Shown: positions 9,789 through 18,572, counted from the first letter of the stretch. The stretch: 64,000 nucleotides of DNA from Pseudomonas indica NBRC 103045 (GCF_002091635.1 NZ_BDAC01000004.1:124001-188000); one strand, 5' to 3'. Numbers and translations: made by a program. The notes: a model not told the origin generated them from the sequence alone.

Positions 9789-11003
9789 ATGGACCCTCGC
9801 CTCGCCACCCCGGCCCGAACCGCCTCCTGGCGCGCCTTGCCACCGGGCATCTGGGCGCTGGGCTTCGCCTCGATGTTCATGGATATCTCGTCCGAGCTGA
9901 TCCACAGCCTCCTGCCGATCTTCATGGTCAGTGTGCTCGGCACCTCGATGGTCACCGTCGGCCTGATCGAAGGCATCGCCGAAGCGACGGCCGCCATCAG
10001 CAAGGTGTTCTCCGGCACCCTCAGCGACTACCTCGGGCGGCGCAAACCCTTGGTGGTGCTGGGATACGCCCTGGCGGCCTTCACCAAACCGGTGTTTCCG
10101 CTGGCCGGCTCGATCGGCTGGGTATTCGCTGCGCGCTTCGTCGACCGGATCGGCAAGGGCATCCGCGGCGCGCCGCGCGATGCGCTGATCGCCGACCTGG
10201 TCCCGGCCCGTCTGCGCGGTGCGGCCTATGGCCTGCGCCAGGGGCTCGATTCGCTGGGTGCGCTGCTCGGCCCACTGCTGGCGATGCTGTTCATGCTCTG
10301 GCTGAACGATTTGCAGGCGGTGATGTGGATCGCCGTGCTGCCCGCCTTCGTCGCGGTCGGCCTGCTGCTGGCCTATGTGCGGGAGCCGGAGCGGGCCTCG
10401 ACGGCGGAGACGGCCGCGCCCCGGTTGCACCTGACGGATGCGAAGCGCCTGCCGCTGCGCTTCTGGCTGGTGGTCCTGCTCGGCGCCCTGTTCACCCTGG
10501 CCCGCTTCAGCGAAGCCTTCCTGCTGCTCCGCGCCCAGGATGTCGGCCTGTCGATCGGCTTCGTGCCGTTGACGATGATCGTGATGAATCTGTTCTACGC
10601 CGCCTGCTCCTATCCGGCCGGCGCCGCCGCCGATCGCTTCGGCCCGCTCGGGCTGCTGCTGGCGGGGCTGGGCCTGCTGATCGTCGCCGACCTGCTGCTG
10701 GCCTTCGCCACCGGGGTCTCGCAGGTGTTGCTCGGCGCAGCGCTCTGGGGCCTGCACATGGCCCTCACACAGGGGCTGCTGGCCAAGCTGGTGGCCGATA
10801 CCGCGCCCGAGGACCTGCGCGGCACGGCCTTCGGGCTGTTCAACCTGGTCAGCGGCGGCGCCTTGCTGCTCGCCAGTCTGATTGCCGGCGCACTGTGGAG
10901 TGCCTTTGGCCCGGCCGTCACTTTCTTCGCCGGCGCGGCATTCTCGGCCGTGGCGGCGCTCGGTTTGCTGGCTTACCGGCTATCCAATCACCACCGAGAA
11001 TGA
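9789..11003 (+). CDS. MFS transporter, 12-TM type, substrate unknown
   Basis: A 404-residue hydrophobic protein with two six-helix halves separated by a polar loop around residues 195-220. The MFS motif between TM2 and TM3 is recognisable as GTLSDYLGRRKPLV, and a basic DRIGKGIRGAPRD segment follows TM4. These patterns place it among drug/H+ antiporter-like permeases, but no substrate can be named. It stands alone between dinB and a RhlG-like reductase. No good ribosome binding site is seen before the ATG; the next in-frame ATG would remove part of TM1, so the given start is kept. Confidence 0.82.
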   Translation: MDPRLATPARTASWRALPPGIWALGFASMFMDISSELIHSLLPIFMVSVLGTSMVTVGLIEGIAEATAAISKVFSGTLSDYLGRRKPLVVLGYALAAFTKPVFPLAGSIGWVFAARFVDRIGKGIRGAPRDALIADLVPARLRGAAYGLRQGLDSLGALLGPLLAMLFMLWLNDLQAVMWIAVLPAFVAVGLLLAYVREPERASTAETAAPRLHLTDAKRLPLRFWLVVLLGALFTLARFSEAFLLLRAQDVGLSIGFVPLTMIVMNLFYAACSYPAGAAADRFGPLGLLLAGLGLLIVADLLLAFATGVSQVLLGAALWGLHMALTQGLLAKLVADTAPEDLRGTAFGLFNLVSGGALLLASLIAGALWSAFGPAVTFFAGAAFSAVAALGLLAYRLSNHHRE

Positions 11004-11120
11004 CAATCCCCTTGGCTTCGCACGGGCGATGGCCGGACATTCCCCGCTTCGATAAGCCACTCGCTCCCGCGCGAAGCCGACTAGGGTATGGACTCTTCGA
11101 CCACGATCCCAGGAGTCCCC

Positions 11121-11891
11121 ATGCACCCGTATTTCAGCCTCGAAGGGCGTACCGCCCTGGTTACCGGCGGCAGCCGCGGCATCGGCCGGATGATCGCCCA
11201 GGGCTTTCTCGAAGCCGGCGCGCGGGTGTTCATCTGCGCGCGTCATGCCGAGGACTGCGCCGCCACCGCCGAAGAACTGAGCCGCTACGGCGACTGCATC
11301 GGCCTCGCTGCCGACCTCTCCAGCGAAGACGGCGCCAAGGCTCTGGCCGCCGAACTGGCGAGCCGCGTCGAGCGCCTGGACATCCTGGTGAACAACGCCG
11401 GCACCACCTGGGGCGCGCCGCTGGAAAGCTACCCGGCGAAGGGCTGGGAGAAGGTCATGCAGCTCAACGTCACCTCAGTCTTCAGCTGCATCCAGCAACT
11501 GCTGCCGCTGCTGCGCCGGGCCGCCACCGACGCCAATCCGGCGCGGGTGATCAACATCGGTTCGGTGGCGGGCATCACCGCCATGGGCGAGCAAGCCTAT
11601 GCCTACGGGCCTAGCAAGGCGGCGCTGCATCAGTTGTCGCGCATGCTGGCGCGGGAACTGGTCGGCGAGCACATCAACATCAACGTGATCGCTCCGGGGC
11701 GCTTCCCCAGCAAGATGACCCGACACATCGCCAACGACGCCGACGCGCTGGCCGAAGACACCGCCGTGATTCCGATGAAGCGCTGGGGCCGCGAGGAGGA
11801 GATGGCCGCGCTGGCGATCAGCCTGGCGAGTTGCGCCGGCGCCTACATGACCGGCGCGATCATCCCCATCGACGGTGGATTCCACCTGTAG
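11121..11891 (+). CDS. rhlG: RhlG-like NADPH-dependent beta-ketoacyl reductase (SDR family)
   Basis: A 256-residue classical short-chain dehydrogenase. Visible are the cofactor motif TGGSRGIG, the NNAG motif, the catalytic Ser in GSVAG and the YxxxK pair in AYGPSKAAL, and the C-terminal IPIDGGFHL. From its opening MHPYFSLEGR through its end it closely matches what I recall of P. aeruginosa RhlG, a 3-ketoacyl reductase first proposed to feed rhamnolipid and PHA synthesis, a role later questioned. The start at this ATG is set by AGGAG five bases upstream; an in-frame ATG 33 bases earlier has no such site. No rhlAB is in the window, so its pathway here is open. Confidence 0.88.
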   Translation: MHPYFSLEGRTALVTGGSRGIGRMIAQGFLEAGARVFICARHAEDCAATAEELSRYGDCIGLAADLSSEDGAKALAAELASRVERLDILVNNAGTTWGAPLESYPAKGWEKVMQLNVTSVFSCIQQLLPLLRRAATDANPARVINIGSVAGITAMGEQAYAYGPSKAALHQLSRMLARELVGEHININVIAPGRFPSKMTRHIANDADALAEDTAVIPMKRWGREEEMAALAISLASCAGAYMTGAIIPIDGGFHL

Positions 11892-12003
11892 CGCATGACC
11901 GCACGTGCCCCCGGTCGGCTTGTCTGGCACAGAGACATCATTCCGCTAGCATTGTTGGATGGGGGCCCACATCGACTTTCGCCACGGGCGGAGGAGGTGA
12001 GTC

Positions 12004-12639
12004 ATGAGCATTGCGGACTGGCGCCTGCAGGGCGTCGAGTTTGCTTCCTGCAACTGTAACTGGGGCTGCCCCTGCCAATTCAGTGCACGCCCCACCCACG
12101 GCCACTGCCAGGCCGTGGTGGCCATGCGCATCGAGCAGGGCCATTTCCGCGACACCCACCTGGACGGCCTGTGCTGGGCCGGCACCTTCGCCTGGCCGGG
12201 CGCCATCCACGAAGGCAACGGCAGTTGCCAGGCGTTCGTCGACGAACGTGCCGACGAGGCGCAGCGCCAAGCCTTGCTGACCATCCTGTCCGGCCAGGAA
12301 AGCGAGCCTGGCGCCAACGTGTTCCAGATCTTCAGTACCACCATCAGCGAAATGTTCGAGTCTCAGTTCGTGCCCATCGAGCTGAGCATCGACGTGGACG
12401 AGCGCCTGGCCCGGCTGCGTATTCCGGGCGTCCTGGAAGCCAGCGGCGAGCCGATCCGCAGTCCGGTGACGGGAGCGCCGCAGCGGGCACGCCTGGTGCT
12501 GCCGGATGGCTTCGAGTTCATCGAGGCGGAAATGGCCAGCGGCAGCTACCAGACGCATGCGGCCATGCAGTACCAGTCGCAAGGCAGCCACAGCCACCTG
12601 GCGCGGGTCCACTTCACCGGCCACGGCCTGGTGCGCTGA
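12004..12639 (+). CDS. DUF1326-domain protein
   Basis: A 211-residue soluble protein of the DUF1326 family, whose function is unknown. The N-terminus holds the cysteine-dense motif CNCNWGCPC, and further Cys and His residues follow (HGHCQ, GLCWAG, GNGSCQ), which looks like a metal- or redox-handling site. There is no signal peptide, so it is predicted cytosolic. A strong ribosome binding site (GGAGGAGG) precedes the ATG. The DUF2182 membrane-protein gene starts two bases after its stop, and the two families commonly occur together, so they probably act as a unit. Confidence 0.88.
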   Translation: MSIADWRLQGVEFASCNCNWGCPCQFSARPTHGHCQAVVAMRIEQGHFRDTHLDGLCWAGTFAWPGAIHEGNGSCQAFVDERADEAQRQALLTILSGQESEPGANVFQIFSTTISEMFESQFVPIELSIDVDERLARLRIPGVLEASGEPIRSPVTGAPQRARLVLPDGFEFIEAEMASGSYQTHAAMQYQSQGSHSHLARVHFTGHGLVR

Positions 12640-12641
12640 GC

Positions 12642-13430
12642 ATGGCTTGGCAGCCGGCCGCGATGCCGGCCAGGGGGATGTCGAAGGAACAGTTGGTGTT
12701 CGTCGCCTGCCTGTTCCTGCTGCTCGCCCTGGCCTGGCTGGTCCTGCAACGGATGACCGAGGTCATGGCGGCCCCTGGCGGGATGGCCGATATGGCGATG
12801 GCCGGCATGCCGATGCCATGGAGCGTCGGCGACGCCGCGCTGATGTTCGCCATGTGGGCGGTGATGATGGTGGGGATGATGCTGCCCAGCGCCCTGCCCA
12901 TGTTCCTGCTCTATCAGATGCTGTTGCGCCGGCGCATGCCGTCGCCGCAGCGGCACTGGGCGCTGGTTTTGTTCTGCGCCGCCTATCTGGTGGTATGGGG
13001 TGGTTTCAGCCTGATCGCCACCCTGCTGCAATGGGGTCTCGATCACCTCGCGCTGCTGGACGTGCAGATGCGCAGCGCCAGCACGCCCCTGGCCGCCGTG
13101 TTGCTGATCGCCGCCGGTGTATGGCAATGGCTGCCGGCCAAGTCCGCCTGCCTGGAACGCTGCCGGGGGCCGATGCAGTTCCTGCTGACCGGCTGGCGGC
13201 CCGGCGTGACCGGTGGCTGGCATCTCGGTCTGGCGCATGGCGCCTGGTGCCTGGGTTGCTGCTGGGCGCTGATGGGGTTGCTGTTCGTCGTCGGCGTGAT
13301 GAACCTGCTGTGGGTCGCGCTGATCGGCGCCTTCGTCCTGTTCGAGAAGACCTTACCCCTGGGGCTCTGGCTCAGTCGCGCCGGCGGGCTGCTGTTGGTC
13401 GGCTGGGGCGCGGCGCTCTTGCTCCCCTAG
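12642..13430 (+). CDS. DUF2182-family metal-binding-like membrane protein
   Basis: A 262-residue integral membrane protein with about six to seven hydrophobic segments. Family-typical motifs are present: MWAVMMVGMMLPSALPM in an early helix and HGAWCLGCCWALM in a later one. A Met-rich external loop (GGMADMAMAGMPMPW) lies between TM1 and TM2. Methionine, cysteine and histidine clusters of this kind suggest transport or sensing of a soft metal such as copper, but no function is established. It starts two bases after the DUF1326 stop, so the two are surely cotranscribed. Confidence 0.86.
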   Translation: MAWQPAAMPARGMSKEQLVFVACLFLLLALAWLVLQRMTEVMAAPGGMADMAMAGMPMPWSVGDAALMFAMWAVMMVGMMLPSALPMFLLYQMLLRRRMPSPQRHWALVLFCAAYLVVWGGFSLIATLLQWGLDHLALLDVQMRSASTPLAAVLLIAAGVWQWLPAKSACLERCRGPMQFLLTGWRPGVTGGWHLGLAHGAWCLGCCWALMGLLFVVGVMNLLWVALIGAFVLFEKTLPLGLWLSRAGGLLLVGWGAALLLP

Positions 13431-13478
13431 CCACCGGCTGGGTATAAGGGCGCTGTGAGTCTTCCCGTCGAGTACCGC

Positions 13479-13676
13479 ATGTTCCGCCCGCTCCGCCTCG
13501 CCCTGCCGATCGCCGCCCTGCTCGCCCTGCCGCAGCCCGGCAATGCCGCACCGGCCCCCTGGTATCAATGGCGCAGCCTGGTGAACGGTGCGCTGTTCTG
13601 TGCCCAGACCAGCCCTGGCCCCGGTTGGGAACAGGTCGCCGGCCCGTTCCGCAATCCGCGCTGCCAGCCGCACTGA
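13479..13676 (+). CDS. Small secreted hypothetical protein
   Basis: A 65-residue protein with a clean signal peptide (basic MFRPLR, hydrophobic core, probable cleavage after GNAA) and a mature part of about 40 residues holding two cysteines that could form one disulfide (FCAQ and PRCQ). I do not recognise the family. A GTG 24 bases upstream in frame is an alternative start but adds a charged, non-signal extension. It sits between the DUF2182 gene and trmO on the same strand. Confidence 0.6.
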   Translation: MFRPLRLALPIAALLALPQPGNAAPAPWYQWRSLVNGALFCAQTSPGPGWEQVAGPFRNPRCQPH

Positions 13677-13718
13677 TTCGCCGTTAACATGGCGGCGTTT
13701 CCCGCCATTAGCCTAACC

Positions 13719-14411
13719 ATGTCCTACTCCGTCACGCCCATCGGTTTCGTTCGCTCCTGTTTCAAGGAGAAATTCGCCATTCCGCGCCAACCGCAACTGG
13801 CCCCCGCCGCCCGCGGCGTGCTGGAGCTGGTGCCGCCGTTCGACCAGGCCGAAGCCGTGCAGGGTCTGGAGCAGGTCAGCCACGTCTGGCTGCTGTTCCT
13901 CTTCCACCAAGCGCTGGAAGACAAGCCACGGTTGAAGGTGCGCCCGCCGCGCCTGGGCGGCAATCAGTCGCTCGGGGTATTCGCCACCCGCTCGACGCAT
14001 CGCCCGAACGGCATCGGCCAGTCGGTGGTGCGTTTGGAAAAGGTCGAAGCGGGCCGCCTGTGGTTGTCCGGCATCGACCTGCTGGACGGCACGCCGGTGC
14101 TCGACATCAAACCCTACGTGCCCTACGCCGACCGGGTGGCGGACGCCAGCAACCGCATCGCCGAGGCCGCGCCGGCGCTGATCCCGGTGGAGTGGGAAGA
14201 CGCGGCGCTGATCCAGGCGCGGGAACACCAGGCCCGCCTGGAGCAGCCGCTGGTGACGCTGATCGAGCAATGCCTCGCCCAGGACCCGCGGCCTGCCTAC
14301 CAGGAGCCTGGCCCGGAGCGGCGCTACGGCGCCCGTCTCTGGGACGTGGATGTGCACTGGCACTATCCCCGGCCGGGAACGATCCGGGTACTCGCTGTGA
14401 TAAAAGCCTGA
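13719..14411 (+). CDS. trmO: tRNA (N6-threonylcarbamoyladenosine-37) N6-methyltransferase TrmO
   Basis: A 230-residue protein of the TsaA/VirR family. The beta-barrel core shows the conserved opening PIGFVRS, the SHVWLLFLFH segment, the highly conserved FATRSTHRPNGIGQS motif, and LDIKPYVPYAD. TrmO methylates ct6A/t6A at position 37 of some threonine tRNAs using SAM, which fine-tunes decoding. The ATG at MSYSVTPIG is preferred over an upstream in-frame ATG because family members begin just before the PIGFVRS strand. It converges on fpr. Confidence 0.93.
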   Translation: MSYSVTPIGFVRSCFKEKFAIPRQPQLAPAARGVLELVPPFDQAEAVQGLEQVSHVWLLFLFHQALEDKPRLKVRPPRLGGNQSLGVFATRSTHRPNGIGQSVVRLEKVEAGRLWLSGIDLLDGTPVLDIKPYVPYADRVADASNRIAEAAPALIPVEWEDAALIQAREHQARLEQPLVTLIEQCLAQDPRPAYQEPGPERRYGARLWDVDVHWHYPRPGTIRVLAVIKA

Positions 14412-14422
14412 TCCGGACGCAA

Positions 14423-14446
14423 CAAAGAGCCCGCCGGATGGCGGGC
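14423..14446 (-). terminator. Terminator downstream of fpr
   Basis: A 7-bp perfect stem (GCCCGCC/GGCGGGC, loop of 4) followed on the minus strand by TCTTTGTT, 20 bases past the fpr stop. The T-rich tail marks it as an intrinsic terminator for fpr; it also lies just after trmO on the other strand. Confidence 0.75.
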
Positions 14447-14466
14447 ATTGGCGTGACAAGAGGCGC

Positions 14467-15243
14467 TTATTTCTCGACGAAGGCACGCTCGATCAGGTAG
14501 TCGCCCGGCTCGCCCATGCGCGGGGAAATCTTCAGGCCGAAGCTGTCCAGCACTTGGCTGGTCTCGTCCAGCATGCTCGGGCTGCCGCAGATCATCGCGC
14601 GGTCGTCCTGCGGGTTGATCGGCGGCAGGCCGATGTCGGCGAACAGCTTGCCGCTGCGCATCAGGTCGGTCAGGCGACCCTGGTTCTCGAACGGCTCGCG
14701 GGTCACCGTGGGGTAGTAGATCAGCTTCTGGCTCAGCGCCTCGCCGAAGTACTCGTTCTTCGGCAGGTGTTCGGTGATGAATTCGCGGTAGGCGACTTCA
14801 TTGACGTAGCGGACGCCATGCACCAGCACTACCTTTTCGTAGCGCTCATAGGTTTCCGGGTCCTGGATCACGCTCATGAAGGGCGCCAGACCGGTGCCGG
14901 TACTGAGCAGGTAAAGGTGCTTGCCGGGCAACAGGTCGTCCAGCACCAGAGTGCCGGTGGGCTTGCGGCTGATCATCAGCTCGTCGCCCTCCTTGAGATG
15001 CTGCAGGCGCGAGGTCAGCGGGCCGTCCGGCACCTTGATGCTGAAGAACTCCAGGTGTTCTTCGTAGTTCGGGCTGGCGATGCTGTAGGCACGCATCAGC
15101 GGGCGACCGTTGACTTCCAGACCGATCATCACGAACTGGCCGTTCTCGAAACGCAGGCCGGGGTTGCGGGTGGTCTTGAAGCTGAACAGGGTGTCGTTCC
15201 AGTGGTGCACACTGAGGACACGCTCGACGTTCAGGTTGCTCAT
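14467..15243 (-). CDS. fpr: Ferredoxin/flavodoxin-NADP+ reductase Fpr
   Basis: A 258-residue FAD enzyme of the bacterial FNR type, which exchanges electrons between NADPH and ferredoxins or flavodoxin and supports Fe-S repair and oxidative-stress defence. The FAD-binding motif RAYSIASP and GPLTSRLQ are visible, then the NADP-binding segments STGTGLAPF and MICGSPSML. The C-terminus ends in ERAFVEK, as in other Pseudomonas Fpr. Length equals P. aeruginosa Fpr. It is divergent from finR, and FinR is the known activator of fpr in Pseudomonas. Confidence 0.96.
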   Translation of the reverse strand: MSNLNVERVLSVHHWNDTLFSFKTTRNPGLRFENGQFVMIGLEVNGRPLMRAYSIASPNYEEHLEFFSIKVPDGPLTSRLQHLKEGDELMISRKPTGTLVLDDLLPGKHLYLLSTGTGLAPFMSVIQDPETYERYEKVVLVHGVRYVNEVAYREFITEHLPKNEYFGEALSQKLIYYPTVTREPFENQGRLTDLMRSGKLFADIGLPPINPQDDRAMICGSPSMLDETSQVLDSFGLKISPRMGEPGDYLIERAFVEK

Positions 15244-15284
15244 GCGGGGCTTCCTCGCTCACAGGCTAATGCTGAAAAGGCACA

Positions 15285-15296
15285 ATTGCGCGCAAT
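15285..15296. promoter_or_regulatory. Palindrome in the fpr-finR intergenic region
   Basis: A perfect 12-base palindrome ATTGCGCGCAAT lies 42 bases before the fpr start. The rest of this AT-rich intergenic region also has a tandem GGTTAT repeat (15342-15354) next to finR. LysR-type regulators such as FinR bind dyads between divergent gene pairs, so both are operator candidates; which one FinR uses cannot be told from sequence. Confidence 0.45.
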
Positions 15297-15360
15297 CTTA
15301 TAAGGCCGCACAATATCTGTTAAATGGATTATTAAGATATAGGTTATCGGTTATATAGAT

Positions 15361-16287
15361 ATGCGATTCACGCTGCGCCAACTCCAGGTGTTCGTCGCCG
15401 TCGCCCAGCAGGAAAGCGTGTCCCGCGCCGCGGAATCGCTCGCCCTGTCGCAGTCGGCCGCCAGCACCTCACTGACCGAACTGGAGCGGCAGTCGGATTG
15501 CCAACTGTTCGACCGTGCCGGCAAACGCCTGAGTCTGAACGCCCTGGGCCGGCAACTATTGCCCCAGGCCGTGGCCCTGCTCGACCAGGCCAAGGAGATC
15601 GAGGACCTGCTCAACGGCAAGAGCGGCTTCGGCTCCCTGGCGGTCGGCGCCACCCTGACGGTGGGCAACTACCTCGCCACCCTGCTGATCGGCAACTTCA
15701 TGCAGCGGCACCCGGAGTGCCGGGTAAAACTGCACGTGCACAACACTGCCCACGTGGTTCACCAAGTGGCGCATTACGAACTGGACCTGGGCCTGATCGA
15801 AGGCGACTGCCAGCACCCGGACATCGACGTCCAGCGCTGGGTGGAAGATGAACTGGTGGTGTTCTGCGCGCCCCAGCACCCGTTGGCCAGCCGCGGCCAG
15901 GCGAGCCTCGACGAACTGACCCGCGAGGCCTGGATTCTCCGCGAACAGGGCTCCGGCACCCGCCTGACCTTCGACCAGGCCATGCGCCACCACCCCACCG
16001 CGCTGAATATTCGTCTGGAGTTGGAACACACCGAAGCGATCAAGCGGGCCGTGGAGTCGGGCCTGGGGATCGGCTGCATCTCGCGCCTGGCGCTGCGCGA
16101 CGCCTTCCGGCGCGGCAGCCTGGTGCCGGTGGAAACGCCGGAACTGGACCTCACCCGCCAGTTCTACTTCATCTGGCATCGGCAGAAGTACCAGACCGCG
16201 GCCATGCGCGAATTTCTCGACCAGTGCCGCCAGCTCACCGCCGGAGTTAAACGTAGCGATCAGATCGTGCTGCCGACCATCGCCTGA
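15361..16287 (+). CDS. finR: LysR-type regulator FinR
   Basis: A 308-residue LysR-type regulator: N-terminal winged helix-turn-helix (residues 1-60, with SRAAESLALSQSAAS as recognition region) and a substrate-binding domain from about 90. Divergent adjacency to fpr identifies it as FinR, which activates fpr under superoxide and related redox stress in Pseudomonas. Its stop lies only 7 bases from the end of the convergent dgkA gene, with no obvious terminator between them. Confidence 0.9.
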   Translation: MRFTLRQLQVFVAVAQQESVSRAAESLALSQSAASTSLTELERQSDCQLFDRAGKRLSLNALGRQLLPQAVALLDQAKEIEDLLNGKSGFGSLAVGATLTVGNYLATLLIGNFMQRHPECRVKLHVHNTAHVVHQVAHYELDLGLIEGDCQHPDIDVQRWVEDELVVFCAPQHPLASRGQASLDELTREAWILREQGSGTRLTFDQAMRHHPTALNIRLELEHTEAIKRAVESGLGIGCISRLALRDAFRRGSLVPVETPELDLTRQFYFIWHRQKYQTAAMREFLDQCRQLTAGVKRSDQIVLPTIA

Positions 16288-16294
16288 GAGCCGG

Positions 16295-16660
16295 TTATCC
16301 CAGCAAAATCACCGACCAGACCGCCGCGATCAATCCCAGGGTCATCAGTTGCGCGGCGCTGCCCATGTCCTTGGCGTTCTTCGACAGCGGATGGCGCTCC
16401 AGGGAAATCCGGTCGATGGCCGCCTCCACCGCCGAATTGAACAGTTCCACGATCAATGCCAACAGGCACACGGCAATCAGCAGCGCGCGCTCGCCACGGC
16501 TGACCTCGACGACGAAGGACAACGGGATCAGCACCAGATTGAGCAGCACCAGTTGGCGGAAGGCCGCTTCGCCCTGGAACGCGGCGCGCAGGCCGTCCAG
16601 CGAATAACCAGTGGCATTGAAGATGCGTTTGAGGCCGGTCTGGCCCTTGAATGGCGACAT
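16295..16660 (-). CDS. dgkA: Diacylglycerol kinase DgkA
   Basis: A 121-residue inner-membrane kinase with three hydrophobic segments, the E. coli DgkA topology. The catalytic signature is clear: VELFNSAVEAAIDR, then ERHPLSKNAKDMGSAAQ. It phosphorylates diacylglycerol released by lipid-headgroup transfer, recycling it to phosphatidic acid. The ATG at MSPFKGQ is chosen; a TTG two codons upstream is unlikely. It follows erdR on the same strand about 95 bases away, the order also found in P. aeruginosa. Confidence 0.95.
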   Translation of the reverse strand: MSPFKGQTGLKRIFNATGYSLDGLRAAFQGEAAFRQLVLLNLVLIPLSFVVEVSRGERALLIAVCLLALIVELFNSAVEAAIDRISLERHPLSKNAKDMGSAAQLMTLGLIAAVWSVILLG

Positions 16661-16755
16661 GCGCAACGACTACCAGCGGGTGGGAGAACGGGACCGGAGC
16701 CTATGCCAGCCCGCGTCAAAAAAGCGTGAAATCCCCCGCGATGCGGTGCAGGCGC

Positions 16756-17409
16756 TCAACCGGCGGGGGGAATCGATTCCATCTGTTGCAGCAGCAGCGC
16801 GGCCTGGGTCCGGGTGCGTACGCCGAGCTTGCGGAAGATCGCCGTGACGTGGGCTTTCACCGTGGCCTCGGACACGCTCAGCTCATAGGCGATCTGCTTG
16901 TTCAGCAGCCCCTCGCAGACCATGGTCAGTACGCGGAACTGCTGCGGCGTCAGACTGGCCAGGCCGGCGCTGGCGGCCTTCGCTTCGTCCGGCACACGCA
17001 CCTCTTCCTGGGCCTGTGGCGGCCACCAGGCGTCGCCGTCGAGCACCGCGCGCACCGCCTGCTGGATGGTTTCCAGCGGGCTGGACTTGGGGATGAAACC
17101 ACTGGCGCCGAATTCCCGCGCCCGGGCGACTACCGCCGCCTCTTCCTGGGCCGAGATCATCACCACCGGAATCTGCGGGTATTGGCCGCGCAACAGCACC
17201 AGGCCGGAGAAGCCATAGGCACCGGGCATGTTCAGGTCGAGCAGGACCAGATCCCAATCGGTCTTTTCCGCCAGGCGCGCCTCCAGCTCGGCGATGCTGG
17301 CAGCCTCGACCAAACGGACATCAGGCCCCAGGCCCAGGGTGAGCGCCTGTTGCAAGGCGCTGCGGAACAACGGGTGATCGTCGGCAATCAGGATTTCGTA
17401 AGCAGCCAT
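16756..17409 (-). CDS. erdR: LuxR-family response regulator ErdR
   Basis: A 217-residue response regulator: receiver domain 1-125 with acidic pair D10/D11, phospho-acceptor D58 (LLDLNMPG) and Lys in IPKSS, then a LuxR/FixJ helix-turn-helix (about 150-210; LTPQQFRVLTMVCEGL and NKQIAYELSVSEATVKAH). Placement directly before dgkA matches ErdR of P. aeruginosa (PA3604), part of the regulatory chain for ethanol oxidation and acetate metabolism. No partner kinase is in the window; orphan status is normal for ErdR. Confidence 0.88.
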   Translation of the reverse strand: MAAYEILIADDHPLFRSALQQALTLGLGPDVRLVEAASIAELEARLAEKTDWDLVLLDLNMPGAYGFSGLVLLRGQYPQIPVVMISAQEEAAVVARAREFGASGFIPKSSPLETIQQAVRAVLDGDAWWPPQAQEEVRVPDEAKAASAGLASLTPQQFRVLTMVCEGLLNKQIAYELSVSEATVKAHVTAIFRKLGVRTRTQAALLLQQMESIPPAG

Positions 17410-17645
17410 GGCAGATCCTGTTTTTTGTTATGTATGCGTCATTATGCCGTCATTTGGCTGGCTCTGTCGGCCCAACGCTTCCGCATCGATACGTGCCGCC
17501 TCGTGGCGGGCGTCCTCGCAACCGGTTCCGGTCGTTTCTGCCGATTCGTGCCCACGAAGCGGCGCCCAGCATGCCGAGACGTGACGGGGTGGTCAAGTTC
17601 GACGCTTTGCGGCAAAGTCAGCGGCTTTTCCCACCGAGAAGAACG

Positions 17646-18572
17646 ATGCGAAACCCAGCCCTGCGCGCCGACCTCCTGATGTTGCTGACCGCCATGATCT
17701 GGGGCAGCGCCTTCGTCGCCCAGCGCCTGGGCATGGAGGCCATCGGCCCGTTCCTTTATTCCGGCCTGCGCTTCGCCCTCGGGGCCCTGGTGCTGGTCCC
17801 GCTGCTGCTCCTGGCCCGTCGCGGCTCAGGCGGACGCCTGGCATTCAGCCGCCCGCTGCTGTGGAACGGCATGCTGCTCGGCGTGGTGCTGGCCATCGGC
17901 ATCAACCTGCAGCAGGTGGGCCTGCTGTTCACCAGCGTAACCAACTCCGGCTTCATCACCGGCCTCTACGTGATCATGGTGCCCCTGCTCGGCCTGCTGA
18001 TCGGCCAGCGCACCGGCCTCGGCACCTGGCTCGGCGCCTGCCTGGCGGTGGTCGGCATGGCCCTGCTGAGCATCGGCGAAGGCTTCAGCGTGGCGTCCGG
18101 CGACTGGCTGCAACTGGCCGGCGCGCTGGTCTGGGGCGTGCATGTGCTGCTGGTCAGCGCGCTGGCCAGCCGGCACGACCCGATCAGCCTGGCCTTCCTG
18201 CAATTCCTCACCTGCTCGCTGCTCAGCCTGCCGCTGGCACTGGTCTTCGAGTCGTTCGACCTGACGGCCATCGGCCAGGCCATGCCGGCGATCCTCTACG
18301 GCGGCATCCTCGCCGTCGGCGTCGGTTTCACCCTGCAGGTGGTGGCGCAGAAGCACGCCATCGCTTCCCACGCGGCGATCATCCTGTCCCTCGAGGCCGT
18401 ATTCGCCGCTCTCGCCGGGGCGCTGATCCTCGGCGAGAGCTTGCCGCTGAAAGGCTATGTCGGCTGCGCCCTGATGTTCGCCGGCATGCTGCTGGCCCAA
18501 CTGTGGCCGAAGCAGGCCGCACCGCGACCTGCGCAAGCCGGTGCCCTGCCGCTGAGCGAGGAGCCCCACTAG
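17646..18572 (+). CDS. EamA/DMT-family permease
   Basis: A 308-residue protein with ten hydrophobic segments in two EamA repeats (about 9-140 and 150-285). The first helix holds the family motif MIWGSAFVAQRLGME, and the second repeat ends with LEAVFAALAGALILGE, typical for drug/metabolite transporters. Substrate unknown. The start is set by GAGAAG shortly before this ATG. The TAG stop codon lies inside the terminal inverted repeat of the downstream MITE-like element, so insertion of that element may have fixed the present C-terminus (ending SEEPH). Confidence 0.85.
   Translation: MRNPALRADLLMLLTAMIWGSAFVAQRLGMEAIGPFLYSGLRFALGALVLVPLLLLARRGSGGRLAFSRPLLWNGMLLGVVLAIGINLQQVGLLFTSVTNSGFITGLYVIMVPLLGLLIGQRTGLGTWLGACLAVVGMALLSIGEGFSVASGDWLQLAGALVWGVHVLLVSALASRHDPISLAFLQFLTCSLLSLPLALVFESFDLTAIGQAMPAILYGGILAVGVGFTLQVVAQKHAIASHAAIILSLEAVFAALAGALILGESLPLKGYVGCALMFAGMLLAQLWPKQAAPRPAQAGALPLSEEPH

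Noticed and set aside
16288-16294. Terminator between finR and dgkA
   Set aside because: Only seven bases separate the convergent stops and no hairpin with T-tail is visible there.
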